A program made the position numbers and the translations under genes. From positions 1-27,568 of IMG/VR virus record IMGVR_UViG_3300031695_000022: a stretch of 27,568 nt of DNA. One strand, written 5' to 3'. The DNA is from a virus. Below are positions 1-7,445 of this stretch, in pieces. Each line of letters begins with the position of its first letter. Position 1 is the stretch's first letter. The notes beneath the pieces are model-generated. The model was not told the DNA's origin, ran no database searches, and saw only the letters and a program-made list of their open reading frames with translations.

Positions 1-1143
1 TTGATGGATAGATTAGTTCCTTGGATATACTTGTATATCACAATGTGGTACAGACTAGAATTAGCTGTAGCATCTAACCAAGGGAAGATAGCGTTAATTG
101 ATTTATCTCTTATCCCTGACGGCTGGGATGTAGAGAAGTGGATGTACTATGCACAATCGATGAAGTTCGGTTTCGTAGATTCATTCAACGAAGGAAAGAA
201 AGGTCAGTCTTCAGGGAAACTTGCAGGGAATATCTCTACCCAGAATAAGGTATTAGATATGGAAACTGGTAACTATATACAACAACACGTACAGCTTCTA
301 CAATTTGTAGAGGAAAATTTACAGAGTCTTTCAGGAGTTACTAGGCAGAGATTAGGATCTATATCCTCTTCAGAGTTAGTAGGTACCACGGAAAGAGCTG
401 TTGAACAATCTTCTCATATTACGGAGAAATGGTATGACATTCATAACCATACTAAAACCAGAGTACTATCTACATTAGTAGACGTTGCAAAAGACGTGTA
501 CTCAGGAAAAACTAAAAGATTCCAATACGTAGCAGATGATCTAGCGACTATGTCTTTCAAATTAATGGGAGACGAGTTTGGTTACTCTGAGTACGGTATT
601 TATGTGTCTAATTCTAGCCAAGATTTACAAGCATTACAAGCTCTTAAATCTTTAACGCAGGCGGCTCTGCAGAACGATAAAATGACTTTATCAGATGTTA
701 TCGACGTTTACAACTCTAATTCATTGGCTGATGTCCGCATTAAGATTAAAGAGTCTGAAGCAGAAAGACAGCAAAGAGATGCGCAAATGCAAGAACAGCA
801 AATGCAAATGCAGCAGCAAGCAGAACAAGCTAAAGCTCAATCAGAGCAAGCCAAGTTGCAAATTGAACAAGCCAAGCTGCAGTTAGAGCAGATGAAGGAA
901 GACCGAGAGGATGCACGGAACACTGAGAACAACACCACTAAGGTAGAGATAGCAAGAATGAATGCTATGACTAAGTTAGCAGGAGATGCAGTGGACACCG
1001 ACACCAATGATAACGGTATCAGAGATGGCATCGATATGGCTAAGCTTAGCATCGAGGAGCGTAAGCTGACAGAGACTATACGTAAGAATAAAGCAGACGA
1101 AGAGATCAAAAAGACTGCTGCACGAAAAAAGCCAAGTAGCTAA
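1..1143 (+). CDS. Portal protein, C-terminal part (5' end outside the window)
   Basis: This is probably the end of the portal protein, the dodecameric ring at the capsid vertex through which DNA enters and leaves. The frame is open to the first base, so the apparent TTG/ATG start is very likely internal; I treat the gene as 5'-truncated. Visible segments are an aromatic and helical stretch (residues 1-60), a 'RQRLGSISSSELVGTTERAVEQS' type region near 115-137 resembling portal crown/wing sequence, and a long Gln-rich coiled coil at about 250-305 with repeated AKLQxEQ units. A DxDxNDNGxxD calcium-loop-like motif lies at 332-342, followed by a Lys-rich tail. The following scaffold-like and capsid genes are in the usual portal-scaffold-capsid order. 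The resemblance is to portals of crAss-like and other Bacteroidota podoviruses, judged by eye. Portal identity is fairly likely; the exact family is less sure. Confidence 0.72.
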   Translation: MMDRLVPWIYLYITMWYRLELAVASNQGKIALIDLSLIPDGWDVEKWMYYAQSMKFGFVDSFNEGKKGQSSGKLAGNISTQNKVLDMETGNYIQQHVQLLQFVEENLQSLSGVTRQRLGSISSSELVGTTERAVEQSSHITEKWYDIHNHTKTRVLSTLVDVAKDVYSGKTKRFQYVADDLATMSFKLMGDEFGYSEYGIYVSNSSQDLQALQALKSLTQAALQNDKMTLSDVIDVYNSNSLADVRIKIKESEAERQQRDAQMQEQQMQMQQQAEQAKAQSEQAKLQIEQAKLQLEQMKEDREDARNTENNTTKVEIARMNAMTKLAGDAVDTDTNDNGIRDGIDMAKLSIEERKLTETIRKNKADEEIKKTAARKKPSS

Positions 1144-1149
1144 AACTAT

Positions 1150-1169
1150 AACCTATTAAATTAGGTTTT
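1150..1169 (+). terminator. Weak hairpin after the portal gene
   Basis: AACCTA (1150-1155) pairs with TAGGTT (1162-1167) around a six-base AT loop and runs into TTTT. The stem is short and AT-rich, so it could be a weak terminator or an mRNA processing or stability element rather than a full stop. Confidence 0.35.
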
Positions 1170-1195
1170 AGCTATAAAATACTGACATTATTCCT

Positions 1196-1219
1196 ACAAC
1201 CCTTGCGAAAAGGGTTGTT
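1196..1219 (+). terminator. Terminator-like hairpin between portal and scaffold genes
   Basis: A perfect nine-base stem, ACAACCCTT (1196-1204) with AAGGGTTGT (1210-1218), closes a GCGAA loop. The tail is only moderately T-rich (TTGTTTATG), so termination is probably partial. It sits in the 124-base gap, the largest non-coding interval in the window, and would lower portal read-through relative to a new transcript for the scaffold and capsid genes. Confidence 0.5.
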
Positions 1220-1244
1220 TATGTGGAAATGTATATATATTTTT
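1215..1244 (+). promoter_or_regulatory. Possible Bacteroidota-type promoter before the scaffold-capsid genes
   Basis: A TTG (1215-1217) is followed about 18 bases later by TATATTTTG (1236-1244). This is close to the Bacteroidota consensus of TTG/TTTG, a 17-23 base spacer and TAnnTTTG, with one extra base between TA and TTTG. It overlaps the preceding hairpin and lies about 24 bases before the ATG. A fresh promoter here would fit the need for high capsid expression. The match is imperfect and AT-rich DNA gives such matches by chance. Confidence 0.28.
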
Positions 1245-1267
1245 GTTAACCATTAAAAGAAACTAGT

Positions 1268-2446
1268 ATGGCATTTGACGATGATGACATTTTGGGAGGG
1301 CTTGATTTAAGTGTACTGGAAGGTATCGCTACAGCCCCTGAAGGAGCCGACGCTAAGAAAGAAGACGGAACGGACGCACCCGTAGAAGTAGAACCAGGAA
1401 TATTTCAACCAGGTTTAGCAATTAAAGAAGTGGACGAACTTCCTATGGAGGATCCTGTTGAGGAGCCTGCTGCCAAGAAAGGTAAAAAGGAAGAACCTAA
1501 GGAAGATGAGGAAGAGGAAGATAAAGAAGACTCTGAGAAAGAAGACTTAGAAGGTGGTATAGATGCTGCGTCCGAAGAGGGAAAAGAAGACGAAGAGGAA
1601 GTAAATGCCTTTAAGATGTTTGCAGAGATGCAAAGAGAGAATGGTATTATAGACTTTGAAGACGGCGAGTTTGAAGATTCAGACGAGTGGTTGATGAGTA
1701 AAGTAAAAGGTTCTGTAAGTAAAGGAGTAGAAGATTATAAAGATACAATGCCTCTAGAGGTTAAGTACCTACTTGATAACTACGAAGAAGGAGTTCCGTT
1801 AAAGGAGCTTTTAAACATGCAGCACCAGGAGCAGATGTTCGATTCAATCACGAAGGAGCAGATGGAGAGTAATGAAAACCTTCAGAAAAACTTAGTGAGA
1901 GAATTCCTTACACGTTCAGGATGGAGTGATGATAAAGTCCAAAAGAAGATACAAAGGTATGAAGATACTGGAGTATTACTAGAAGAAGCTGACGACGCTT
2001 TAAGCTCACTAGTTCAAGGTCAGAAAGCTCAAAAGGAGCAGTTTGTAAATGAACAGAAGAAAGTTCAGCAAGATAGAGTGCAGGCCCACGAGAAGTGGCT
2101 AGTAGATCTTAAGGATCATATCGGTGAGAAAGAGGAGATAATCCCTGGATTCACTATGTCTCCTAAAGAGAAAGAAGCTGTATACAAAGGGATAACGAAG
2201 TTAGACCGTGACGGTAAAAATGAAATAATGCGAGCAAGGGAAGTTGATCCCGAGTTTGATTTAAAAATAGCATATTTAGCTACAGTCCTTAAGTGGGATT
2301 TTTCAGCTTTCGAGCGCCAGTCTACGACTAAGGCAACTAAGAAGTTATCAGATTCAATTAAGAACACCAAGAAAGCAGGATCCAGACCAAGTAGAGGTTC
2401 TTCAAAAAATGTCGATTTTGGCACAATGAGAAAATCTATTACCTAG
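1268..2446 (+). CDS. Acidic coiled-coil protein, probable capsid scaffold
   Basis: This 392-residue protein lies between the portal and capsid genes, where tailed phages usually encode the internal scaffold that guides procapsid assembly. The N-terminus is very acidic (FDDDD at 3-7). Residues about 65-120 are an almost uninterrupted Glu/Asp/Lys low-complexity stretch, expected to be disordered. A helical middle (about 120-290) includes a Gln/Lys-rich probable coiled coil around 235-275. The end is basic and Ser-rich (KATKKLSDSIKNTKKAGSRP region), which would suit the capsid-binding tail of a scaffold. There is no protease motif, so it is unlikely to be a fused maturation protease. The ATG follows AAAAGAAACTAGT with no Shine-Dalgarno site, as usual in this phage. 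The role is inferred from position and composition, not from a recognised domain. Confidence 0.5.
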   Translation: MAFDDDDILGGLDLSVLEGIATAPEGADAKKEDGTDAPVEVEPGIFQPGLAIKEVDELPMEDPVEEPAAKKGKKEEPKEDEEEEDKEDSEKEDLEGGIDAASEEGKEDEEEVNAFKMFAEMQRENGIIDFEDGEFEDSDEWLMSKVKGSVSKGVEDYKDTMPLEVKYLLDNYEEGVPLKELLNMQHQEQMFDSITKEQMESNENLQKNLVREFLTRSGWSDDKVQKKIQRYEDTGVLLEEADDALSSLVQGQKAQKEQFVNEQKKVQQDRVQAHEKWLVDLKDHIGEKEEIIPGFTMSPKEKEAVYKGITKLDRDGKNEIMRAREVDPEFDLKIAYLATVLKWDFSAFERQSTTKATKKLSDSIKNTKKAGSRPSRGSSKNVDFGTMRKSIT

Positions 2447-2495
2447 GGATTGCTTAATATTTATATAAACAATCGATTAATTAAATTAATTTACA

Positions 2496-3941
2496 ATGGC
2501 AACAAACGCAATTAGTAATTTACAATTGTACGCTCCGAAGAGTTGGTCTGGTTTAACAACTGAAAACCACTTAGGAAGTGTATTCGCTCAAGAACCTACA
2601 TTGGTATCCAATATCATTAGTAGAGTGTTCGGGCTAAACCAGTACGCTGGTATGGACTACTTCCTTTCAATAGGTGGTGGTGAACAAGAACTTCCAGATG
2701 ATAACGACTTCGAGTGGTTATTGAAAGGTGATGACGAAAAAGCTTTACCTATTATGACCTCTATCACTGATGCAGGTAAAAAAGGTGAAAGTGGTACAGT
2801 TATTCTTTTAGAGTTAGGTGAAAAGTATTTCGCTAAAACTGATAAGCTTATCTTAGATGATGGTGAAACAGCTTTACGTGTTATGCAAGAACCTTACATG
2901 CAAGGAACTAACTGGATTTACCCTTGTCAAGCTATGGTATTTTCTACTGTCGCTGTTGCAGCATCTTTATTAGCTGCTGGTGCGAAGGTAAGTAAAGAAT
3001 ACTCTCCACAGGAAAGAACATTGAACAGAACTTATGGTGAAACAAGCTATACTTCTCCGTTCAAAATGAGAAACTCTCTATCTTTCATGTCTAAGACTTA
3101 TACAGTGCCTGGTAACATGCACCAACGTCCGTTAGTTATTGAAATGCTAGATCCTAAGTCTAACAAGACTTCTAAGATTTGGACTCAATATGCTGAATGG
3201 GAATTCATTTGTCAATGGGCTAAGGAGAAAGAACGTATGTTATGGTTCTCTAAATCTAACAAACAAGCGAATGGTACTTACAACATGATGGGTGAGTCTG
3301 GTACTCCAATCATCGAGGGTGCAGGTATCCGTGAGCAAATTTCACCTTCTTACAAATTCAATTATAACGAGTTTACAATTGACTTCTTAGAAGATGTATT
3401 ATTGAATTTATCTATCAACATCCTTCCAGAAGACCAACGTCACTTCGTTGCCTTTACAGGAGAGCGTGGTATGGTACAATTCCACAGAGCATTAGAAAAT
3501 CATGCAGCTCGTTTCCAACCATTGGATTCTAAGCGTGTAGGAGGTTCTGGTCAAAACTTATCATTCCAAGGTCAATATAAAGAGTACATGGGACCACAAG
3601 GTATCCGATTTACTTTAGTACATTTGCCATTATATGATAATGAAGTTCGTAACCGTATTCCGCACCCAAAAGGTGGTTATACTGAATCTTACCGTTACAC
3701 TATCCTTAACATGGGTACGTCAGGTGGAGAGAAGAACATCAAAAGAGTATATCCTAAGGGCCGTAAGGAACTTATGTGGCACGTAGCTGGATCTACATCA
3801 CCACTAGGACCTAACACGTCGTTCTCAAAAGGATCAGCGTCTTCGGTAGATGGTTACCAATTGTTCGCACAAGCGCAACAAGGTGTACTTATCGCAAACC
3901 CTATGTCGTGTTGTGAATTAATCTACAACTCTACAATTTAA
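2496..3941 (+). CDS. Major capsid protein (HK97 fold expected)
   Basis: This 481-residue protein should be the main shell protein. It fits by size, by its place directly after the scaffold candidate, and by general resemblance to major capsid proteins of crAss-like phages. Features supporting this are the conserved-looking segments QWAKEKERMLWFSKSN (about 238-253), the GAGIREQ stretch, then FTIDFLEDVLLNLS and RHFVAFTGERGMVQFHRALE in the second half. There is no cleavable N-terminal delta domain visible, in line with a separate scaffold. The ATG is preceded by TTAATTTAC. Codon use differs from the tail genes: CGT is the main Arg codon and GGT the main Gly codon, as expected for the most highly translated virion gene. 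No competing capsid candidate occurs in the window. HK97 fold assignment is inference from the family. Confidence 0.83.
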   Translation: MATNAISNLQLYAPKSWSGLTTENHLGSVFAQEPTLVSNIISRVFGLNQYAGMDYFLSIGGGEQELPDDNDFEWLLKGDDEKALPIMTSITDAGKKGESGTVILLELGEKYFAKTDKLILDDGETALRVMQEPYMQGTNWIYPCQAMVFSTVAVAASLLAAGAKVSKEYSPQERTLNRTYGETSYTSPFKMRNSLSFMSKTYTVPGNMHQRPLVIEMLDPKSNKTSKIWTQYAEWEFICQWAKEKERMLWFSKSNKQANGTYNMMGESGTPIIEGAGIREQISPSYKFNYNEFTIDFLEDVLLNLSINILPEDQRHFVAFTGERGMVQFHRALENHAARFQPLDSKRVGGSGQNLSFQGQYKEYMGPQGIRFTLVHLPLYDNEVRNRIPHPKGGYTESYRYTILNMGTSGGEKNIKRVYPKGRKELMWHVAGSTSPLGPNTSFSKGSASSVDGYQLFAQAQQGVLIANPMSCCELIYNSTI

Positions 3942-3956
3942 AAATAAAGAACTAAT

Positions 3957-4847
3957 TTGAAAACACAAAAGATGGCGAAAGCAAAGAATGCTTCAGCGGT
4001 AGAGGGTAACACCTCTACCACTATAGCGATGGAGGGAGATGGTGTTTCTAATGCAGTTTTAGATAAAGTAACGTTAAAACCAATCAAGAAGCACGGATGG
4101 CTTCCCGACGATCACGACGGGAGTATTCGTTACTCTAGATGTTTTGAGAGATTGACAGTTCAATCTCAGCGTGGAACTGGAATTCTGAATACTGGGCTTA
4201 CAGAGGCAGACGAACGTCGCCTTGAAAAGAAGATGAATATGTCTTCAGGAACACTTTCTAGATACAATGGTGACTATTGGAATAAATTTTTCATAGACGT
4301 ACCTAAAGACGGAAAGCAACTTGTAATGGACAACCCAGATGATGAGTTAGTCTACTTAGTGCTTAAAGCGCATCAGCGCGTTGCGAACTCGGAATTAGAG
4401 CGATTCGACTCTCCATTCGCGGAATACATAATGACTTCGGTCGAGCAAGAAGCCAAGGTAGAAAATAAGAAGTCTAAACTTAAACGTAAGGCTTACAAAC
4501 GATTTAGTAACATGTCCACAACAGAGATGGGTAATGTTCTTAAGGTAATGGGGAAACGTGCGGGAGATTCTGCATCTGTAGATTTCATCGAAGCACAGCT
4601 AGATAGAATCGTAACCGAGAATCCTAAAGACTTCCTAGACACTATTGAGGATCCCACATTCGAAATGAGAGCATTCATTGATGACTGCTTAACAGAAAGA
4701 ATATTGGTTAAAAGTGGTACTAAGTTCACCTTACCAGGTGGAGACGTTGTAGGGTTTACTAGAGAGCAGACTGTAGAGTACTTACAAAATCCTGACAATC
4801 AGGAAGTGTATATTGACTTAAAAGGTAAACTTTCTATAAGCAAATAA
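3957..4847 (+). CDS. Conserved post-capsid protein of unknown function
   Basis: I do not recognise a named domain. The 296-residue product follows the capsid gene by 15 bases, so it is probably a virion or head-assembly protein. The first 30 residues are Ser/Thr/Ala-rich and look disordered. A compact segment at about 37-130 holds HGWLPDDHDGS and LSRYNGDYWNKFFIDVP. A Lys-rich helical region sits near 160-180 (KVENKKSKLKRKAYKRF), and the C-terminus ends in a small mixed domain with VGFTREQTVEYLQNPDNQ. Start choice is unsure: the frame opens with TTG at 3957, but an in-frame ATG at 3972 (residue 6) has an A-rich leader (ACACAAAAG) like the other genes and is probably the true start, giving 291 residues. 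It could be a capsid auxiliary or a connector component; I cannot tell which. Confidence 0.6.
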   Translation: MKTQKMAKAKNASAVEGNTSTTIAMEGDGVSNAVLDKVTLKPIKKHGWLPDDHDGSIRYSRCFERLTVQSQRGTGILNTGLTEADERRLEKKMNMSSGTLSRYNGDYWNKFFIDVPKDGKQLVMDNPDDELVYLVLKAHQRVANSELERFDSPFAEYIMTSVEQEAKVENKKSKLKRKAYKRFSNMSTTEMGNVLKVMGKRAGDSASVDFIEAQLDRIVTENPKDFLDTIEDPTFEMRAFIDDCLTERILVKSGTKFTLPGGDVVGFTREQTVEYLQNPDNQEVYIDLKGKLSISK

Positions 4848-4848
4848 T

Positions 4849-5502
4849 ATGACTATAGGTGCAATGCATACAGAGTTTAAATTACTGATGGATAAGGCAG
4901 ACGCGGGAGGTTCCCCGTCTTTCCTTTCCCCAGAAATTGATAGATTTTTAAACGCAGCTATAGAGCGATTTATAACTAAGCGGGCATTTGGAAACAATCC
5001 TAGAAGGACTTCTTTTGAGGAGGATCAGAAAAGACGGGATGACCTTAGAAACATTATAAAAGATCACAATAGTAGTAATTTTAAGCAGGACCCTTCCTCA
5101 AAACCTAACGGGCGGTTTGTAAGCCTACCTAAGGATTATAGACATTCTATTAACGAGGAGTGTACATTAAAAGGGGGGGCTAGAGTATCTGTTAAACCTA
5201 TTACGTACGACAGATACAATAAAATAATAAACGACCCTTTTAATACTCCAGATGGTTCTGAAGTATATAGGTTAGATTATAGTAAGGATTCGGTTGAATT
5301 AATTTCAGCTATAGAGCCAACTAAATATTATTTAAGGTACTTAAGTACTCCTAGGGATGTGAGTATGCAGGACAGTATAAGTTGTATATTAGCTGAACAT
5401 ACGCACAGAGAAATTGTAAGGATGGCTGTTACCGAGGCCCTTGAGAACATAGAGGACCCAAGATACCAGTCAAGTAAAATTGAACTTAACGAATTAGAAT
5501 AA
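4849..5502 (+). CDS. Head-tail adaptor / connector-like protein
   Basis: This 217-residue protein begins one base after the previous stop, suggesting coupled translation. The N-terminus (GAMHTEFKLLMDKADAGGSPSF, then LSPEIDRFLNAAIERFI) matches the pattern I associate with ring/adaptor proteins of crAss-like and related Bacteroidota phages: a short helix, a loop, then 'ei+rfLN.A.e+fi'. The middle is beta-rich with FVSLPKDYRHSI, and the end is helical (HREIVRMAVTEALENIEDPRYQ). Such proteins bind under the portal and join the head to the tail, like P22 gp4 in role. A run of seven G (5173-5179) lies within the frame and could be a slippage or sequencing-error site, although the frame is uninterrupted. 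Family assignment is by eye. Confidence 0.58.
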   Translation: MTIGAMHTEFKLLMDKADAGGSPSFLSPEIDRFLNAAIERFITKRAFGNNPRRTSFEEDQKRRDDLRNIIKDHNSSNFKQDPSSKPNGRFVSLPKDYRHSINEECTLKGGARVSVKPITYDRYNKIINDPFNTPDGSEVYRLDYSKDSVELISAIEPTKYYLRYLSTPRDVSMQDSISCILAEHTHREIVRMAVTEALENIEDPRYQSSKIELNELE

Positions 5503-5508
5503 AATAAA

Positions 5509-5853
5509 ATGGCAAAACTAATCAAAGTAACGAAGGCCAACGTAGGTCCTCGGAACAATGTAGGTGGAGCGTTGAATAACGCTTTAGTTACAGTGCAAGA
5601 CCACAATAAAGTGGTTGATGCTGTGAATTTACTGTACGACAATGATGCCGCAGGAGCAATGATCTTATCAGAGGTTGTTACCGCTGCAAGTACTTCCGCT
5701 ACTCACGCAAACTTCGCAAACCTAAAGGTTGGTGATATTGTGATCGGAGAGACTTCATCTGCGACAGGACTTATAACTGTAGTAGCAACAGCTGCTACTT
5801 GCCCTATAACTCCCGTAAGCGCAAAGTTGTATGTTGTACTTAGAGCAGTATAA
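5509..5853 (+). CDS. Small Ala/Val-rich protein, possible head decoration or fibre component
   Basis: This 114-residue product is unknown. It starts seven bases after the adaptor gene behind AATAAA. The first half contains VQDHNKVVDAVNLLYDN, a helix of the 'hN.~vdavN' type often seen in trimeric phage fibres and decoration proteins. The second half (about 50-114) is Ala/Thr/Val-rich beta sequence with GDIVIGETSSATGLITVVATAA. No signal peptide or membrane segment is visible. Its position among head genes suggests a minor virion protein. The composition of the C-terminal half would suit a beta-sandwich or fibre shaft, but this is inference only. Confidence 0.5.
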   Translation: MAKLIKVTKANVGPRNNVGGALNNALVTVQDHNKVVDAVNLLYDNDAAGAMILSEVVTAASTSATHANFANLKVGDIVIGETSSATGLITVVATAATCPITPVSAKLYVVLRAV

Positions 5854-5884
5854 TTAGATTAATTAATTTTTAAATAGAAAAAAA

Positions 5885-6805
5885 ATGTATAAAGCAGATA
5901 ATTCAATGCATGTATTTGTGTCTAACATAACGTCAGACATAAGTGAAAATTTAGCAGCGAGTTCGGATAACCAAATTGTTATCCTAGATAAGAATGGAGC
6001 AGCTATTAACGCAGGTACCGCTGCAATCCCTTCAGGGACGCTTATTCAAGTGGCTCAAAAGGATGCGGCAGGTAATGTTCGTATGTCGCCTTTAGTAGAA
6101 TTTAAAGGTGCTACAGGTCTATCTTATGGAGGTAGAACTCAACAAACAACTACTTTAAATCTTTGTGACGATACTGCAAATACTCGTTACACTTTAAGAC
6201 TGAATTTCAAACACAATGTAGAGTTATTCTCTCAGCAGTCTGATCTTCATTTCTTCGAGTATACTACTGGAGATTCACCTGTTGCAGGTGAGGTTATGGC
6301 TAGTTTTGCAGCTCAGATAAACCTTGCAGGCGGGACGAAAGATAAAGTTTCTGCTACACATGTATCAGGTGCAGATGGAATCGCTATATTAGGGTTAGCT
6401 CAAACATGGTCTTTAGGTCTTCACGCAGACACTATGGTATTGTTTGAGACAACAATTACTGGATTTGTAGCGGCAGCAACAAATGTTATTACTGGTGCAG
6501 TAAGAGGTAACGGTTCAGGAGAGCAGGTTGCAGAGTTAGAATGGTTTGGTGTAGGTTCCGCAGGAGCTCCTTACCGTAATAACGCTATGCCAAGTAACAA
6601 TGAGTTGATTTCTTTACAAGCAATAAGCAGTAATAACTATGATGTAGCATCTTTAGATTGTGTCATCCCAGGACCTTCTCACGCAGTTGCGGGATCAGGT
6701 GTAGGTAGATGTCAGATTATAATTGCAATGGCAACTGGCGCTGCAGGTATAGAGCTTGATGAAGTCTTAGGATTTACTGATGATACACTTGATATTTTCT
6801 CATAG
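5885..6805 (+). CDS. Probable abundant virion structural protein (306 residues)
   Basis: No named domain is recognised with confidence. The protein is Ala/Gly/Thr-rich and beta-rich, with a helix-plus-strand segment TRYTLRLNFKHNVELFSQQ (about 100-118). This is followed by FFEYTTGDSPVAGEVMASFAAQINL (about 124-148), a pattern I link loosely to phage tail-tube-like or surface structural proteins (strand, spacer, 'va..~a~~IN'). The gene is the last before a strong terminator, has an A-rich leader, and uses more GGT and GCA codons than the tail genes, all consistent with high expression. Candidates are a tail-tube-like subunit, a head fibre or a major decoration protein. The apparent lack of a tape-measure gene nearby makes a long-tail tube less likely. 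Confidence 0.5.
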   Translation: MYKADNSMHVFVSNITSDISENLAASSDNQIVILDKNGAAINAGTAAIPSGTLIQVAQKDAAGNVRMSPLVEFKGATGLSYGGRTQQTTTLNLCDDTANTRYTLRLNFKHNVELFSQQSDLHFFEYTTGDSPVAGEVMASFAAQINLAGGTKDKVSATHVSGADGIAILGLAQTWSLGLHADTMVLFETTITGFVAAATNVITGAVRGNGSGEQVAELEWFGVGSAGAPYRNNAMPSNNELISLQAISSNNYDVASLDCVIPGPSHAVAGSGVGRCQIIIAMATGAAGIELDEVLGFTDDTLDIFS

Positions 6806-6827
6806 TAACTAACTTACTTATATAACC

Positions 6828-6857
6828 AAAGGGCAGGCGTATTGTCTGCCCTTTTTT
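6828..6857 (+). terminator. Strong intrinsic terminator closing the head operon
   Basis: AAAGGGCAGGC (6828-6838) pairs with GTCTGCCCTTT (6844-6854) through one G-U pair around the loop GTATT, followed by six T (6852-6857). This is the best rho-independent terminator in the window and separates the head genes from the tail/adhesin genes, whose first ATG follows only 12 bases later. Confidence 0.88.
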
Positions 6858-6869
6858 AATACCCAAAAA

Positions 6870-7445
6870 ATGGCTTTAGATTTAAAATTAAACATATATA
6901 CTACAGATGATTGTAGAACTCTTGTCATAGAAGATTCGACAGGAAATTATTCTGAAGACAATTTAGGGGGTTGGGGAGAGCTTAATGTTTTTCCTGATGT
7001 AAATAATATTTCAATACTGCTCCAAATTAAGGTGTACGCTCAGCGGGAGGAGGGTATAGTACCTATTGAAGGAACTATCTCTCTGGACACATATCAATCA
7101 TTTGCTGACCTCCCTTATAATTCTAGTTATAGGGGTTTTAAGTTAGCACTCCCTATAGAGGAGTTAAAGGCTGTTATGGTGAACCCAGAGGGTAACACCC
7201 TGTTACCTGATTTTGAGAACGTAGAGGACGGTATATACCAAATAACTGCTATAGTTAGTAGTTTTCTTCAGTATAGTGCTACGCATGCGGAAAAGCAGTT
7301 TGTATTTAAAAACATTTGCAGTGTCTCTAAGCTTGTGTCAAGCGCATTAACATCTGTTAATTTAACGTGTAAAGACTGTGATGACTCTGATTTAGAGAAA
7401 GCTCTATTAGCTAAAAGTTTACTAGAAAGTTTAGAGAACGTATGA
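6870..7445 (+). CDS. Small tail-associated protein with a Cys-containing C-terminal segment
   Basis: This 191-residue protein is the first gene of the tail/adhesin operon. Its N-terminus, with TDDCRTLVIEDSTGNYSEDN and then GGWG (about 12-35), matches a recurring pattern I know from Bacteroidota phage tail proteins ('DCkt..i.DtTG.Y......GG(Y/W)G'). The middle is a beta-sandwich-like stretch. The C-terminus (about 148-191) carries ICSVSKLVSSALTSVNLTC, then KDCDDSDLEKALLAKSLL, a Cys-helix-CxxC-helix arrangement similar in layout to the last 65 residues of the 2738-residue protein downstream. It overlaps the next gene by four bases (ATGA), so the two are probably made in fixed ratio. A tail or baseplate-hub attachment role is inferred; no enzymatic motif is seen. 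Confidence 0.55.
   Translation: MALDLKLNIYTTDDCRTLVIEDSTGNYSEDNLGGWGELNVFPDVNNISILLQIKVYAQREEGIVPIEGTISLDTYQSFADLPYNSSYRGFKLALPIEELKAVMVNPEGNTLLPDFENVEDGIYQITAIVSSFLQYSATHAEKQFVFKNICSVSKLVSSALTSVNLTCKDCDDSDLEKALLAKSLLESLENV

Noticed and set aside
695-886. Lys/Asn/Gln-rich 63-codon + strand frame over the portal coiled coil.
   Set aside because: Out-of-frame reading of a repetitive CAA/GAA/GCA tract with no independent start or conserved feature.
2447-2495. GATTG...CAATC pairing and AT-rich palindromes before the capsid gene considered as a terminator.
   Set aside because: Five-base stem with a long loop and no T tract. Capsid expression probably needs read-through from the scaffold gene.
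5885-6805. Tail-tube identity for the 306-residue protein.
   Set aside because: Only a loose strand/helix pattern supports it, and no tape-measure, sheath or chaperone gene is present in the window, so I kept it as an unassigned structural protein.
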